A stretch of 64,000 bases of DNA from Isoetes taiwanensis (GCA_021234155.1 JAJEKV010000146.1:870001-934000); one strand, 5' to 3'; shown: positions 9,271 to 20,885, counted from the first letter of the stretch. The notes: generated by a model from the sequence alone, not told the origin. Program-made: numbers and translations.

Positions 9271-10533
9271 TTAGCTCGGTATTGCTAAGACACTTACCAT
9301 CTCATTACTAGCATTAGATGCATCCGCAATATTTCTGTTGAGCCAATGGCATCTAAAGAAGGAATAGAACCCTTCCAGAGTCCCTAGTCTGTCTAACTCT
9401 CTGTTGTATCTTACACCTTTCTGTCGATGATGTGACAGAGCCATCAATGCAACTTCCAGATTGAAATAGTTTTTCAGTCTTGTTATGCAGATCGCAGACC
9501 CCCCAATAGCTATATCACAGCGGTGTTTCCAGATCGCCCAGAGTGCAATATTAAGAAGCGAGGCGTCTATACAGTTTCTATCCAGTGCTATAACCAAATC
9601 AGGCCATACTAGTTGGTGCATAGAAATGCCAATGATGGGGCTTACCCAATGCCAGAACTCTACAATCGATGGACAGAAGAAAAGGTGTCCAACCGACTCC
9701 CGCACCTGACATCCCAGTGGGCATTTATCATCACCATTCATACTTCTGATATAGAGGTTCTCATTTGTACTCAACCCACCCTGCAGGGCTAGCCATCTAA
9801 AGAACTGAATCTTCTTAGAACAGAGAGATTTCCAAGAGTTAGCTAGGATTCCCTTTGTCATCATATGACCCAAGCTAAGCCTTGTCTCAGCCCTCAAAGG
9901 CATATCCATACGAAGAGATCGGTAAATCCTGGCGACACTGTAGACCACTTGTCCATCAAGTAACCAGTTTTCTTGCGGTCCAGTGACCCCTGACACATTC
10001 CTGACTCTCAAGAGGATCTCTCGAAGAACAGCCTTGTCCCCTTCCCCAGTGGAGGGGACTTTACTCTTGAACTTGGTCCAGCTAATCCACCTACCACTCT
10101 CCCATAAGTGTTGCAACTGTGTGATTCCTGATCTCTTCCATTTAATGAAGATACGAGGATGGGAAAGAGCTAAGGGGAGTCCATCTCTGTCCCAGATGTT
10201 CGTGTTCCAAAAGATACTAAACCCTCCTGCTTCCCTTAGAGGGATCATAGGGGTGAAAGCATGCTGCACTTCCATCCATGCTTGCAGAATCCTTCTCATG
10301 ACAGGAGATGTCCCTGGAGCTATCTTGAAGCTGTAGTACATGGCTCCAAGCTCGTCCCTAGGGAGGGAAGGCTTACCTAGTAATTTACCCTGCTTCAGCC
10401 AGTAGGACACGAACCTTAGAGCCGGAGATGACTCATTCTGGAGGGTTCTCCAAACAAATTTAGTCGCTGTGAGTTCTGAGCTTGTGCGAAGGGATCCTTG
10501 CAACCCAAGCCTCCATCCTTCTTGTCTCGACAT
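9271..10533 (-). pseudogene. LINE ORF2 C-terminal region (zf-RVT)
   Basis: The 420-codon frame overlaps the end of the RT frame by about 118 bases in a different frame, so an indel separates the two. It contains the plant LINE zinc-binding reverse transcriptase C-terminus: a KIQFFRWLALQGGLSTNENL block, then CPLGCQVRESVGHLFFCPS (C-x3-C-x7-H-x4-C), then FWHWV. This region follows RT in plant L1-type ORF2 proteins. The frame ends at 9271, just before the 3' UTR and poly(A). Confidence 0.85.
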
Positions 10534-11498
10534 AGTTCAGACCAAGCTACCTTGGCCATACCCCCCCAAATGAATTTCCGGATTATAACTTGCATTTGGT
10601 CATAAATACCCTTTTGGGCCACCATGACAGATGAATAGTAAATATGCGAGGCAGCAAGAACCGCATTGGCTACTGTGACTCTCCCAGATGTGGCCAAGGT
10701 CTTGGAGGACCACATTGCCACCTTTTTCCTGAGCTTGTCCAAGATAGGGGCCCATAAGCCCTTCATACTATCAGAAATAGCAAGGGGGAGTCCGAGGAGT
10801 TTAACTGACTCTCCATAAGCCACTACAGGAAACCCCAGCCCTCTAGATCTCGGATCAATATCAGTATCCAATGGCCAGAGGATTGAACATTTGTTGGCAT
10901 TGAGGCCTATTCCTGAGATGACCTCAAAAGAGAGTAGGACATGACGAAATGACTGAAAACTATCATCGTCATACCTGAGGAACATAAAGGTATCGTCAGC
11001 ATACTGCATGATTGTCAGCTTCTCTGTACCCTCAGGGAAGGCCAGTCCTTCCAAGTTCCCGTCAAGCATCTTCAACTGAACCATTTTAGTTAGTAAATTC
11101 GCCATAATAAGAAATAAGTATGGTGCCAATGGGCAACCTTGCCTGATACCCTTCCTAAGATAAAAAATTCCTGTAGGCTGACCATTGACTAGCACAGAAG
11201 CAGATGCTAGATTATTCATCCCCATAGCCAAACTCACAAACTGTGTATCAAAACCCATGTGACTCATTACTTCTTTCAGCCCCTCCCATCTCAATGAATC
11301 ATATGCTTTCCTGAAATCCATTTTGATAAGGACGCAGTTTTGCTTAGAGGCACGGCACCAGTGCATTCCTTCTCTGGCTGCCAGATAGTTGTCCAGGATG
11401 TGTCTGCCTGGTAAGAATGCAGACTGTTCTTTCCCGATGATTCTATTGAGAATGGGCTTCAGTCGGTTAGCAATGACCTTCATAACCACTTTGTACAA
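10416..11498 (-). pseudogene. LINE ORF2 reverse transcriptase domain
   Basis: The 360-codon frame holds the non-LTR RT core: VIANRLKPILNRIIGKEQSAF (blocks 1-2), IKMDFRKAYDSLRW (first catalytic Asp), GIRQGCPLAPYLFLI, MQYADDTFMFL (YADD catalytic pair), GLNANKCSILW and LLGLPL. All RT catalytic residues are present. The enzyme primes cDNA synthesis on nicked target DNA. Upstream and downstream parts of ORF2 are in other frames, so this copy cannot make a full ORF2 protein. Confidence 0.9.
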
Positions 11499-12270
11499 AC
11501 TGTTTGTGAGCGCAATAGGTCTCCACTCCCCAAGGACCTGAGGTCTGGAGACTTTTGGGATTAGAGTAATAAATCCAGCTGCCAGCGTTGGGTGTAGAGA
11601 ACTAGAGGTCCAAGCTCCTCGGACAGCTCAACTGAAATCATATCCAAGCACATCCCAGAACTCAACAAAGAATTCTGGGGGGAAGCCTCCTGGTCCAGGG
11701 GACTTTCCAGTTGCCAGTGAACAAAGGGTTTTATGGATCTCATCTCCCTCGTGGGTGCGGGGCGAAGCTGATTTTCTTCTCTAGTGACCGAAGTCACTCA
11801 ACCAAGTCCCGGGTCATCCAAGAAGCAATCTCGAGTGGTATGAAGAAGGAAGGGGTCTTCCTTAAATTGTTTTTCAAAGCTTCCTCTAATATAGGGACGA
11901 GATCTCTTGGGGTCTTCTAATGTATGTGAATTATCATCCTTGATTGAAGAAATGCTATTACCTGATAATCTCGCCCCGGCCATCCTGAAAAAGCACTTTG
12001 AGTTTTCATGATCCGCCTCTGCGTACCACTTGGTTTTGGAACGAACCGCTGCTCCTCTAGCTTCAACTTCTTCAATTGCCTTAGCCTTCCCTTCAAATTC
12101 TTCCTCCAAAGCAACTGCATTTCAATGTCGTGTGGATGCACTAGGAGTTCTGCTTAATCAGCCTCGGTGATTGTACACCTCATTTTTCTCTCTTTTGAAT
12201 TCTAGAGCTCGGTTCCTGCCCCACTTTTTTACCCAATTTTTCATCAAACTGAGCTTTTTAACCCATGCAT
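11499..12270 (-). pseudogene. LINE ORF2 linker between endonuclease and RT, frameshifted
   Basis: Short minus-strand frames (12141-11917, 12109-11798, 11797-11561) read in sequence give the linker typical of plant LINEs. It includes WYAEADHENSKCFFRMAG and SISSIKDDNSHTLEDP, then a block matching the conserved region ahead of RT. Several indels separate them. Confidence 0.7.
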
Positions 12271-13156
12271 TCATCTACTGGGACTATTTTCAGCATCGTT
12301 GAGAGAGGCAATATATTGCCTAAAAGGCTGCCAGAAAGCCTCCTTCCCCAGCCATGACGTGTTGAATTTAAAGGGCACATTCCCACTCTTTCTAACAGTA
12401 GGGATGTCTTCAAAGATCAGACTTTGGGGAACATGATCGGAGTGCGAGAAAGCAAGCTCCCCTTCCACATAACATTTCTCCATGAAACGCGCTGATCTGT
12501 TGGCCATATAGAATCTATCCAGGAGGCAATAGACTCGAGCATGTCCCTTTTGCTTATTCGACCAGGAAAAAGTGGCGTTTGAAGGTGGGACAAGAGCAAG
12601 CCCGACCGTGTTTAACAATGAATTCCAAGTGGTTTCTTCGGCATCTAGAAGATTTCGATGCAATCCGATCTTCTGATCCCATACATCAGTCATATTTAAG
12701 TCACCCCCCAGGATCCAATTATCAATATCATCCCCCGTTGGATGATCCAGCTTTCTATTTCTTTCCACATGATCGCTCTTTCACCCGGCTTGTTAGATGC
12801 ATATACATTAACCAATCCCACATACATTCATTATTTTCAAATATGATTGCTTGCCAGCGACCATCCCTACCGGCATATTGTGAGCGTTGTATTTGACTTT
12901 TCCAAAGAATACTGGTGCCCCCTTTGGTTCCCCTAGCCGCCAGGCTAAACGAGGAGTAGTCGTTGCCTACCCAACTGCCAATTGATCTCGCCTCAAAATC
13001 CGGGAGGCGATGCTCCTGAATGAGCACAATATCAGCCTTCAAGGACCTTATAGCTGCTAAAACTCTTGCACGTTTTAGAGCACCTTTTATTCCACGAAGG
13101 TTCCAAGAGACTATTTTCATAGAAGAATGTGTATAACTGACACTGTACAAGCACAC
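12271..13156 (-). pseudogene. LINE ORF2 endonuclease domain
   Basis: It starts with MKIVSWNLRGIKGALKR and continues through LIQEHRLPDFEARSIGSW and GGTSILW. A second frame carries WILGGDLNMTDVWDQK, ARVYCLLDRFYMA and the SHSDHVPQSLIF motif. These are the NxRG, QE, GDxN, LDR and SDH motifs of the APE-type endonuclease of plant LINEs. The two pieces (13156-12755 and 12768-12271) overlap in different frames, so an indel separates them. Confidence 0.85.
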
Positions 13157-13806
13157 CTTTCTCCTATGATGAGTACCCCGCTAAGCAGTTCTGACAACGG
13201 GTGTGGGTCTCCTATGGCAAGACCCACTTTCGTAGCTGAAAACGGTACCTTGGTCCGCGCACCTTTGTCCCTTAACTTTGGGGACATATAATATTCGACT
13301 ATTAAAGTAGCCTTTCTATATCCCAAAACCAAGTGTTGACTTTGGAGAGCTTGCACGTACCTTGAGAATTGAAGGATCTCCAAAGCTCCCAAGATGGCAT
13401 AGCCCGGCCCAAGATTACCACCTTTGTTCCATCCAAAGTTCCAAGAGTACCCATCATTGTCATCATTATGTCCACATTTGAGAGTAGGCCAAACTCCATT
13501 GTTCACATGTAAGACAAGGCACCCAAAGTTGTTGTACCCTTCATAGTAAGTTGTCCCCTTTCTGACCAAGAAGAAGAGGACACCATAGATTCCCCCAAAA
13601 GTGTGCCCATAATTATTAGTTATCCCAAGTGCAGAGGGCCATGTCCTCCGCCTCAGCTTGTCTTCAGCTTTAAGACAAAAATCCCAAAGTGATTGTACAC
13701 AGAGGAGGGAATAACTATAAAATCCGAAAACTTGTATTACTGATATCATATTACAAAATTGTGGTTTGGGCATCCAACCAGCTTGAAAACGGTTCAGAGC
13801 CATCAC
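13117..13806 (-). CDS. open frame between LINE ORF1 and ORF2, unknown
   Basis: A 229-codon frame that overlaps the first bases of ORF2. It is rich in aromatic and glycine residues (SWNFGWNKGGNLGPGYAILG, YNNFGCLVLHVNNGVW). I do not recognise it. It may be a remnant of the inter-ORF spacer that happens to stay open. Coding status is doubtful. Confidence 0.25.
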   Translation of the reverse strand: MMALNRFQAGWMPKPQFCNMISVIQVFGFYSYSLLCVQSLWDFCLKAEDKLRRRTWPSALGITNNYGHTFGGIYGVLFFLVRKGTTYYEGYNNFGCLVLHVNNGVWPTLKCGHNDDNDGYSWNFGWNKGGNLGPGYAILGALEILQFSRYVQALQSQHLVLGYRKATLIVEYYMSPKLRDKGARTKVPFSATKVGLAIGDPHPLSELLSGVLIIGERCACTVSVIHILL

Positions 13807-13827
13807 TCACTAAATTCGCTTAGGGAC

Positions 13828-14813
13828 TTAGCCCTTACAATAACATAAAGAGACAGGCCGGACCAGGCCTTCCCAGCCATTATCTTGCCATCCCAAATCA
13901 ATGCCAATTTTACAGACCCATCCTGAAAAACAGGCGCCCTGTTCCTTACCGAATTCCTTTCTGAGCTCCTGCCAAAGCCTTATGCTTGAGCCCAATACCA
14001 GATCAGACTGTTGTGGAGCCTTCAGCCAAAGAGTGGTCATGGAAAATTTTTGCCACCGCCGATTCAAAGGCATGTTTGTTAAGTTTCTTACCATTACCTT
14101 TCTTCTTCTTCTTATTGTCAATGGCATGAGGATTGAATGATTCGAAGTCCTCCAGAACCTGAGTAGACAAGCCCTCAGCAGAGGGCAAGCCATCCAAGCC
14201 ACTTACAAAGGTGTGGTTCTCCTCCTGATATGGTGCAGCCGGACCATTGGAACATGAATGGTGTGCTTCCATCAACGACCCTGTTTGCTGCTCAGCAGCA
14301 GATGTACCACCGGGGCTGGATTCAGCCAACTTGGGGTCCTTGGGATCTTCCCCCACAACCTTACAAGAATCTATGGCTGCCTTGACCACAGCCTGATATC
14401 TCTCTTGTAGAAAAAGCACCTTCTTCAGCTCATTCCCTTTAGGGGATCTTTGGTAGGATCTGGATACCTTCCGCAGCGACCCACCGCTCTTGGATTTGGG
14501 CCACCAAAAGGCGTCATAACGGCATGATCCCGTGCTACAAACAATGCTTTGATCTATTTGCTTGGACGAAATTGCAAGACTCCCCTCATCTGGTGCGCAG
14601 CTTTTAGTGACATGGGCAGATCAGCAAGTGAAGCCCCGGACTGTAGGGCCATCGACTTAGGAGAGATCGGTTGATCTGTGTGCAGACCTGTCTCGCTGGC
14701 CTCAAGGGAGCCATTCTTCGGGGCTTTAGCGCCCGGTCTGATCGCACCAATAAGTGGGTCGGGACCCCGGGCTGCGCATTCTTGAGCGCAACATTGGAAG
14801 AGGAGCCCCTCAA
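13828..14813 (-). pseudogene. LINE ORF1 C-terminal region, degraded
   Basis: Minus-strand frames 14813-14604, 14419-14003 and 14202-13828 follow ORF1 in different frames. They are low-complexity S/P/E/K segments with nuclear-localisation-like lysine clusters (NKKKKKGNGKKLNKH). They fit the unstructured C-terminal half of plant LINE ORF1. Confidence 0.45.
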
Positions 14814-15616
14814 TCTGGGGATTTAGAGACTCTTATAAACCCATCTTCCGTGATCCGCCAAAGCCATGATTTCCCCTTTATATCAGAGAAGGTCTCAGGA
14901 GTAGGAGCAGGAGCAGGGACACAAATGGCGCCTGGATGCACCAGAGAATCACAGGTGTGGCATGGCAGAGGGAGGCCAGAGACCTGCAGCTTAAATACAA
15001 TTTTTTCATTGTCGAAGCCTTTAAAAACCAGAGATTGTGGAATGGGTTTGAATATGTTGGCTGACACACAAACTTTGGGGGCTTCCTCGCTACTGCCACC
15101 CATCGAAACAAGCTCTCCTAAAAGGGAGACTATGATTTTGAGGGCTTTCTCCGTCCAAAACTCTGTGCTGAGGGTGGCAAGCGAGATCCACAGGGGGTAG
15201 AATAAAGCATCAGGCTGCGAAGAGTCGAATCTGGGCCGCCAGCGCTGGAACAGAACTTGACCGTTAGGACAAGTGATGATACCTTTCTTAAAGAGAAGAT
15301 CAGCGTCTCTTTCAGATGAGAAGGAGACAAGAAAGTATAGATTCCCAAGAGGCTGCAGCCTTAGAAGGCTTTGACCTCGACAGACCCGCTGCACCACCTT
15401 CTTAACTTCTGCTAAAGAGGGATTCCCTCTGATAATCTTGGCTATCAGTCCATGATTACTAAGGTGACGGGTTCTGTTCGCCACCTCTGGAATACGAACA
15501 GAGAGGGTGCAGTCCTCCGATTCATCAACAGCAGCTACTGTGTGATCCATGGACTGGAAGTAGCTAGTATATCTCCAGCCAAAAGAGCCCTTCTCGCAGC
15601 CAGGAACAAGTGACAA
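14810..15616 (-). CDS. LINE ORF1, DUF4283-like RNA-binding protein
   Basis: The 268-codon frame carries a DUF4283-type domain: LSNHGLIAKIIRGNPSLAEV, LLRLQPLGNLYFLVSFSSERD, then FQRWRPRFDSSQPDA and the conserved PLWISL block. A zinc-knuckle-like remnant (LPCHTCDSLVHPG) follows. In plant LINEs this protein binds element RNA. The first Met may not be the native start, because upstream sequence in another frame looks related to the same protein. Confidence 0.7.
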   Translation of the reverse strand: MSLVPGCEKGSFGWRYTSYFQSMDHTVAAVDESEDCTLSVRIPEVANRTRHLSNHGLIAKIIRGNPSLAEVKKVVQRVCRGQSLLRLQPLGNLYFLVSFSSERDADLLFKKGIITCPNGQVLFQRWRPRFDSSQPDALFYPLWISLATLSTEFWTEKALKIIVSLLGELVSMGGSSEEAPKVCVSANIFKPIPQSLVFKGFDNEKIVFKLQVSGLPLPCHTCDSLVHPGAICVPAPAPTPETFSDIKGKSWLWRITEDGFIRVSKSPD

Positions 15617-16535
15617 GTAATGATTGAGATGGCGCAGCTTCTAGATCTCCAAAAACAAGGAGTCTGACTAAGTTTCTCACGAAAAAAGGATCCCCTGTTA
15701 TGGCAAACCCGCCAACACAAAGGAACTGATCGCTGTAAAGAGTTCTGCTGTCAATAATGGAGACCCAGAGCTGGTCTATAGGACCTTGGATAGTTCCCCA
15801 CCAGATGAACTCAGTATTAATCAAAATGACACGACGATATATAGAGGGCACTGTAAGCAGGGAACGAGTGGATGAAGGCGGTGAGAGTGATGATTCAACT
15901 GAGAGTTGAGGGCTTGAATCAGTGGAAAGAACCAGATACTCCATCTTGAGACCACATTAGTTAGGTCTATAAAGCTCCAAGGTAATGAAATCTGCCAGAA
16001 AATCAGAGTATAGCATAAACTTAGCCAGAGGGGGACGGTCTGCACCCAAATATGCTATCTTAAGTTCAATAGCAGCAGCAGCAGGGTCAGTGGTTGGCCC
16101 TGATTGTTCACCAACAAAGAAGATTTTTGGGAAGTTACTCTCGTCAACCAAAAAGGCCCAGAGATCAACCGTTGCTCCCTCAAGCCAGCCACAGCAAATC
16201 TGTTGGAGATTGTAGAAAATGACAAAATATCTGGAGTTTTCAGATTCTGAGCCAGCAGAAGAAGATGGAGAAGTGGAGCTAGATGCAGCAGAGCAAGCGA
16301 TGAAAAGAGGAAGTGGCAGCCCCATCGATCTTAGACATTGGATCAAAGGCGGGGGGGGTTTCACAAACTGAAAAGGGAGACCCAGACTTGAGACTGAGAG
16401 AGTGTGAAGCAGACTAGCAAGCAGGGAGATATGATCCTTGCAAAGCGGATGAAGGATTAAATAGCCGAGAGTCTGCCATCCAAGAAGAGTGCCACAGCTA
16501 TACGTCCTCCAAATCCTGCTGAATCTAGCCTTCAA
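15564..16535 (-). pseudogene. extra upstream LINE reading frames with RNase H-like segment
   Basis: Two consecutive minus-strand frames (16535-15957 and 15944-15564) lie between the LINE 5' end and ORF1. The first contains RYFVIFYNLQQICCGWLEG, then AAAIELKIAYLGADR and KFMLYSDFLADFI. The A-x-E-L and Y-S-D spacing resembles RNase H, with Asn in place of the expected first Asp. The second begins RRVILINTEFIWWGTIQGP and looks like a diverged repeat of the same N-terminal half. Plant LINEs normally carry RNase H, if at all, at the end of ORF2. Assignment is tentative. Confidence 0.35.
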
Positions 16536-16773
16536 ATGATTGGAAAAGTCTTGGTCAAAGGGCCATAGTCACCCTTTTCTTCCATAGCAGAGGAATGTCC
16601 CCCCTCTACAGGGGGAACGACCGCAACTGAAACTGAAAGGATCAAGGCAGAATGGGCGAGAACCTCGGATCCGACAAGCTACAAAGGAGCTAGAGAACCG
16701 GCATGAAGGTTTCCTTTTTTAGAAAGGCGGAAACGGTAGCGCCAGCGCCTTCACTTGCCTTTTCCTTAATTTT

Positions 16774-17102
16774 GTGAGTGCCTTCTCTTTCTCCTTCAAT
16801 GCACTTTCCATTGAGATGCATGTTCTTGCTAAATTACAGAATTCTTCATTTCGTGCATGCATGCACCTTAGTAATCTGTGAATTTCAGCCAACAATTGGC
16901 CACTGTATTGCATCATGTATGTGCAATATCCAAGCAAACCTGATTTACCTTCACAAGCAAACTTTACCAAGCTGGCAACCGAATTAAAATCTGAATGACG
17001 TCCGATCATAGGATTCTTTGGGTAAATCTCTCCTCTTGCCCAAATATTTGCATACTTTGCTCCAGAATTGCGCAATGCATTCTCATCTTCAAGGCCCTGT
17101 AA
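16774..17102 (-). pseudogene. N-terminal exon of interrupted minus-strand coding sequence
   Basis: Minus-strand frame beginning at a good splice acceptor (TTACAG at about 17103) with GLEDENALRNSGAKYANIW and GEIYPKNPMIGRHSDFNS. A helical segment (MHARNEEFCNLARTC, ESALKEKEKALTKLR) then runs into the LINE target duplication. It joins in frame with 9007 and below once the LINE is removed. Function unknown. Confidence 0.5.
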
Positions 17103-17680
17103 TTAACCTACGCTTTTTTGTGGTTTGAGCATACTCTGCTGATGGGAGGTTAATAGTGATCTGAGCCATAATAGTTGAAGCATGCTGCGGAAGCAACAGT
17201 GTCTGGAAGACTGCCCGGGACATGACCCTGTTGGTTTTTTACCAGGGCGCGAAGTTTGAATTTTTGAATTTGAATTTGAATTTCAAATGTGAAAACTTCA
17301 AAACAGATCGGATGGAGGAAGGAGTTACCTGGTGGATCAAGTGGGTATGCACGACCGAATTTTGGATCCAAAAGGTACGGCACTCAAATTTATTTGAGTT
17401 TGTCAGCCATCAAATATCGAATTTTGGTTTAGGGTGGGTTAGTAGATCGTAAACTAATGCAGACGGCCATGGAGCTCTAGTTCACGAGAAGGGAAGATCT
17501 CTCCAGCTAATCCACACAAATTTGGCATCCATGTGGCAGCAGGGGAGCATAAAAAGGAATAAAAGACTTGAAATGGGGTGGAAAAGATATCACAAATTTG
17601 CCATATTAATGCCAAAAATTGACCCATAGCCTCATTTTATATTTGATTAAAAATTACAATAAAAACAATATAATTTCTTA
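17103..17680 (-). other. probable intron of the interrupted coding sequence
   Basis: No coding support. The region lies between the acceptor near 17103 and an upstream coding block that ends around 17680. It contains a GAATTT-rich run (17255-17285). Confidence 0.3.
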
Positions 17681-17750
17681 GGGAGCCTTTTGAAGACCCC
17701 ATATTTTCTCTAATGCTTCTCTTTGTGGCAAATCTTCATCTGATGCAGAT

Positions 17751-17755
17751 GCACA
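17751..17755. repeat. copia target-site duplication GCACA (left)
   Basis: GCACA directly precedes the LTR start. The matching copy is at 24004-24008. Confidence 0.85.
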
Positions 17756-17924
17756 TAAAGAAACAAGAAATTCCAAAAGCGTATCTTTTCCTTCTCAATT
17801 CAGACCTTTATAGTGAATACAACGGTTCTTTTAACACGCCACCGATCTTAACTCCTAGCTTAACTACTTCTATAAATGGACAACTGTTAATATATTTCCT
17901 AATGGATAATCATGTGTTCCAATA
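17756..17924 (-). repeat. copia 3' LTR
   Basis: 169-bp LTR starting TAAAGAAAC and ending GTTCCAATA on the plus strand. It is paired with 23834-24003 and preceded on the minus strand by the polypurine tract. Confidence 0.9.
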
Positions 17925-17931
17925 TTCCCTC

Positions 17932-18342
17932 TCAGAAGGAAATATGGACTATTCGGACTTTCATCATGCCTTCAACACATTCCAAGAACCTTTTTCTTGG
18001 TAACGGCTTTATAAACATATCTGCTATCATCTTCTGAGTAGAGAGATACTTGACCTTGATTTTTCCTTGCTCAAATTTTTCTCTTGTAAAGTGATACTGG
18101 ATCTCTATATGCTTTGCCTTGGTGAAGTTGGTTGGATTCCTTGCCAATGAAATTACAGTCTGGTTGTCATAGAATATGGTCATAGGCCTTTGTTGATCTT
18201 CCCCAAGCTCCTTCACTAATCTTTGAATCCAAATCGCCTCCTTTCCAGCTGCACATAAAGCCATATACTCTACCTCGCAACTTGACACTGCAATGGCCTT
18301 CTGATTCTTGCCACACCAGCTGACAACTCCCCCTTGGAGCAT
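17932..18342 (-). pseudogene. copia RNase H domain
   Basis: Contains SWCGKNQKAIAVSSCEVEYMAL (the conserved Glu region), IFYDNQTVISLARNP (second Asp block), TKAKHIEIQYHFTREK and the end motif IADMFIKPLPRKRF, all diagnostic of Ty1/copia RNase H. Confidence 0.9.
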
Positions 18343-19455
18343 GAAGAAGTACCCTGTGTGAGAATAGTGTTCATAAGATCCCCACCATAATCTGCATCTG
18401 CAAATCTATGCAAACCAAGTTGCCCAGTGAAATGGAGTTCCAAATCCTGTGTAGCATGCAGATATGGCAGAATTTGGAAGACAACCTTCTGATGCTCTGG
18501 ACTTGAGCAACTCAGGAATTGACTCACAACAGTCACAGCAGCAGTAAGATCAGGCCTTGTGCAGACCATCAATTGCATAAGACTTCCGACTGCACTTTGA
18601 TAAGGAATCTCTTGCACGTAGGCTGCACCCTTGGGAACTGGAAGGAGACATATCTTTCGTGAGATGTGTGGATGGCGTAGGTGGCATGGCCAAGGCTTTG
18701 AATCCTCAAAGCCAAATTCTTTTAAGATCCCCTGGATATTTTTAGTCTGGCAAAGGTTGAACACATGTTTTGCTCTATTTCTGGCCACTTTTATATCCAA
18801 AAAGAAGCTTAAATTCCCTAAATCTGTCAAAAGAGAATCTTTGGGACAAAAGTAACTTCGAATTGTCAAGGCTTCTACGATTTGTGCTGGCCATAAATAG
18901 ATCATCTACTTAAAGCACAATAATGATCCATTCTTGCTCGGTTCTTTTACTGTAGATATTCCAATCAGAGTGACTTCTATGAAACTCATGGGTTGTAAAA
19001 AAAGAGTTGATAGTCTGATACCAAGCTCGTGGAGACTGGCGCAATTCATATATGGATTTCTTAAGTTTGCAAACAAGCTGGGACTTTCCAGAGCATTCAA
19101 AATTGTGTGGTTGCCTCATAAAAAGATCTTCCTCCAACTTACTATGCAAAAATGAACTTTTGACGTCCATTTGGTCTAACTCCATATCATGTGAATTTGC
19201 AATAACTAAAACTATTCGAATTGATGACAATCTAGCTGCAGGAGAAAAGGTCTCATGAAAATCAATCCCAGGAACTTGAGAACAGCCCTGAGCCACCAAC
19301 CTATCTTTATACCTCTCAACTTTATTGTCTTCATTGTATTTGATCATGTAGATCCATTTACATCCTACAAGGTGCCTCCCTACAGGTAATGAACCCAATT
19401 CCCATGTGTATTGTCTTGAAGAGACTGAAATTCTTCTTCCATTGCTTTTTGCCAA
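18270..19455 (-). pseudogene. copia reverse transcriptase, stop in the catalytic motif
   Basis: RT blocks HLVGCKWIYMIKYNEDNKVE, KDRLVAQGCSQVPGIDFHET, MDVKSSFLHSKLEEDLFM and SIYELRQSPRAW are present, then IIIVL. The next codon is TAA (18910-18912 on the minus strand) where the Tyr of YVDD should be, followed by VDDLFMAS. Further RT text (DLGNLSFFLDIKVAR, YQSAVGSLMQLMVCTRPDL) follows in the 18905-18270 frame. The element cannot encode active RT. Confidence 0.9.
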
Positions 19456-19769
19456 AGCTGAGCATTTGCATTCCGGTGAGCCTCTTGAAATGTAGCTGGT
19501 TCATCAATGGTTGCTGAGCAATTAAGGAATACCTCTGAAGATTATGTTCAATAGGTATCCAACGTCTGGTTAACTTCTAAGCGCCTGAGCAGAATCTGGT
19601 ACAGGTGAAGAAAGATGATAAAAAAGCTCCAATTCGCCTGCCTTTTCAACATCACATTCTGAAATGTCACTATCAGAATCACTGTCACTGTCATAATCAG
19701 ATTCCAATGCCATCTGATCACTATCCTTAGACTGAGCTTTGCCAATACTAAAGTCTTGTTCATCGAATT

Positions 19770-20885
19770 TCACAATTCTCCTATTAATGATTCTTCTGCT
19801 AATAGGATCCCAAAACTTGTACCCTTTACTATTTCCACAGAAAATAAACATTTTATGCTTTTCTCTGCCAACTTACCCTCTGTTCTTTCTTCTTTGTTAA
19901 GATATACATAGGCAGTACATCCAAATATGCGCACGTGCTTGATAGATGCCTTGACTCCACTCCAAGCTGCTTCTGGAACCATATTTTCAAGGGGCCTTTG
20001 TGGGAAGGCGATTTTGATCAATCATAGTGCGGTACTTACGCTCCACAACCCCATTTTGTTCATGCTCAAAAGGTATAGACGTCTCATGCTTAATACCCTG
20101 TCCCTCCACAAATTTCTGAAACCTCCCACTCATGAATTCCCCTCCTCTGTCTGTGCGAATTTTCTTGATCTTCATCTCTTTCTCATTTTCAATTTCCAAT
20201 TTTCACCTGCTAAATTCATCAAATGCATGCGATTCTTTCTTGAGAAAAAAATGCCCAAGCCTTCCTGGTCATGTCATCAACCAGAATTAGAAAGTATTTG
20301 CTATCTCCAAGTGATAGAACTCGAGCAGGACCCCCAAGTGGTTTGGATGCATGTACTGCTCCACCTTTTGGAAATGGAGTCTTGATGATTTTCCCTTTTG
20401 CACAACGCTCATATACATGCTTGGATTTTTCTTTCAAAGATGGCAAATCGTCAACAAGACCAAGCTTCGACAATCTTCCTAAGATTCTGAAGTTTGAGTG
20501 CCACATCCGCTCATGCCATAACTGTAGATTACTGGTGCACCAAGTGACTAGAAAAGCTTGTGGTTCTGCTGCCCATGTGAGACAGTACAGCTTGCCCACT
20601 CTTTGCCCACTTGCTATGACATCTTTTTCAGGACCACGAATCAAACATTTGCCACCCCCAAATGTAAGATCGAGATTGACATTATCCATTTGTGAAGTTG
20701 AAGGAAGGAAGAAAGAAAGCAAATTGACAGGGAGACCTAGAACTAAAGCACCTACGTGATTTCCTTCTCTTCTTCACCAAGCCCGATCTTGATTGTGCCT
20801 ACACCAGTCATTTTTAACTTCCCTTTTCTAGTTTGCATCGTCCTCCTACTAGCCTCTTCTTTGAATTCACAAAAGAGCTCTTTTC
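19770..20885 (-). pseudogene. copia protease end, GAG-pre-integrase and integrase
   Basis: A protease-end block is visible at about 20885-20760 (KMTGVGTIKIGLGE). GAG-pre-integrase follows in 20722-20219 (LWHERMWHSNFRILGRLSKLG, then CAKGKIIKTPFPKG). Integrase core pieces are at 20199-19987 (IRTDRGGEFMSGRFQKF, then HEQNGVVERKYRT, carrying the second D and the E of the DDE triad) and 20021-19770 (HVRIFGCTAYVYLNKEERTE). Indels separate the pieces. Confidence 0.85.

Larger units (their letters stand above)
9020..16761 (-). mobile_element. near full-length L1-type LINE, 7.7 kb, with 12-bp TSD
   Basis: Minus-strand plant L1-like element. In order: upstream ORFs (16535-15564), ORF1 with a DUF4283-like domain (15616-14810), a spacer, and ORF2 with endonuclease, reverse transcriptase and zf-RVT region (13156-9271), then poly(A). 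It is flanked by TTCCTTAATTTT at 9008-9019 and 16762-16773. Removing it with one duplication restores a reading frame that reads TKLR/NDILQ. ORF2 is split by several frameshifts, so the copy is inactive. Confidence 0.85.
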
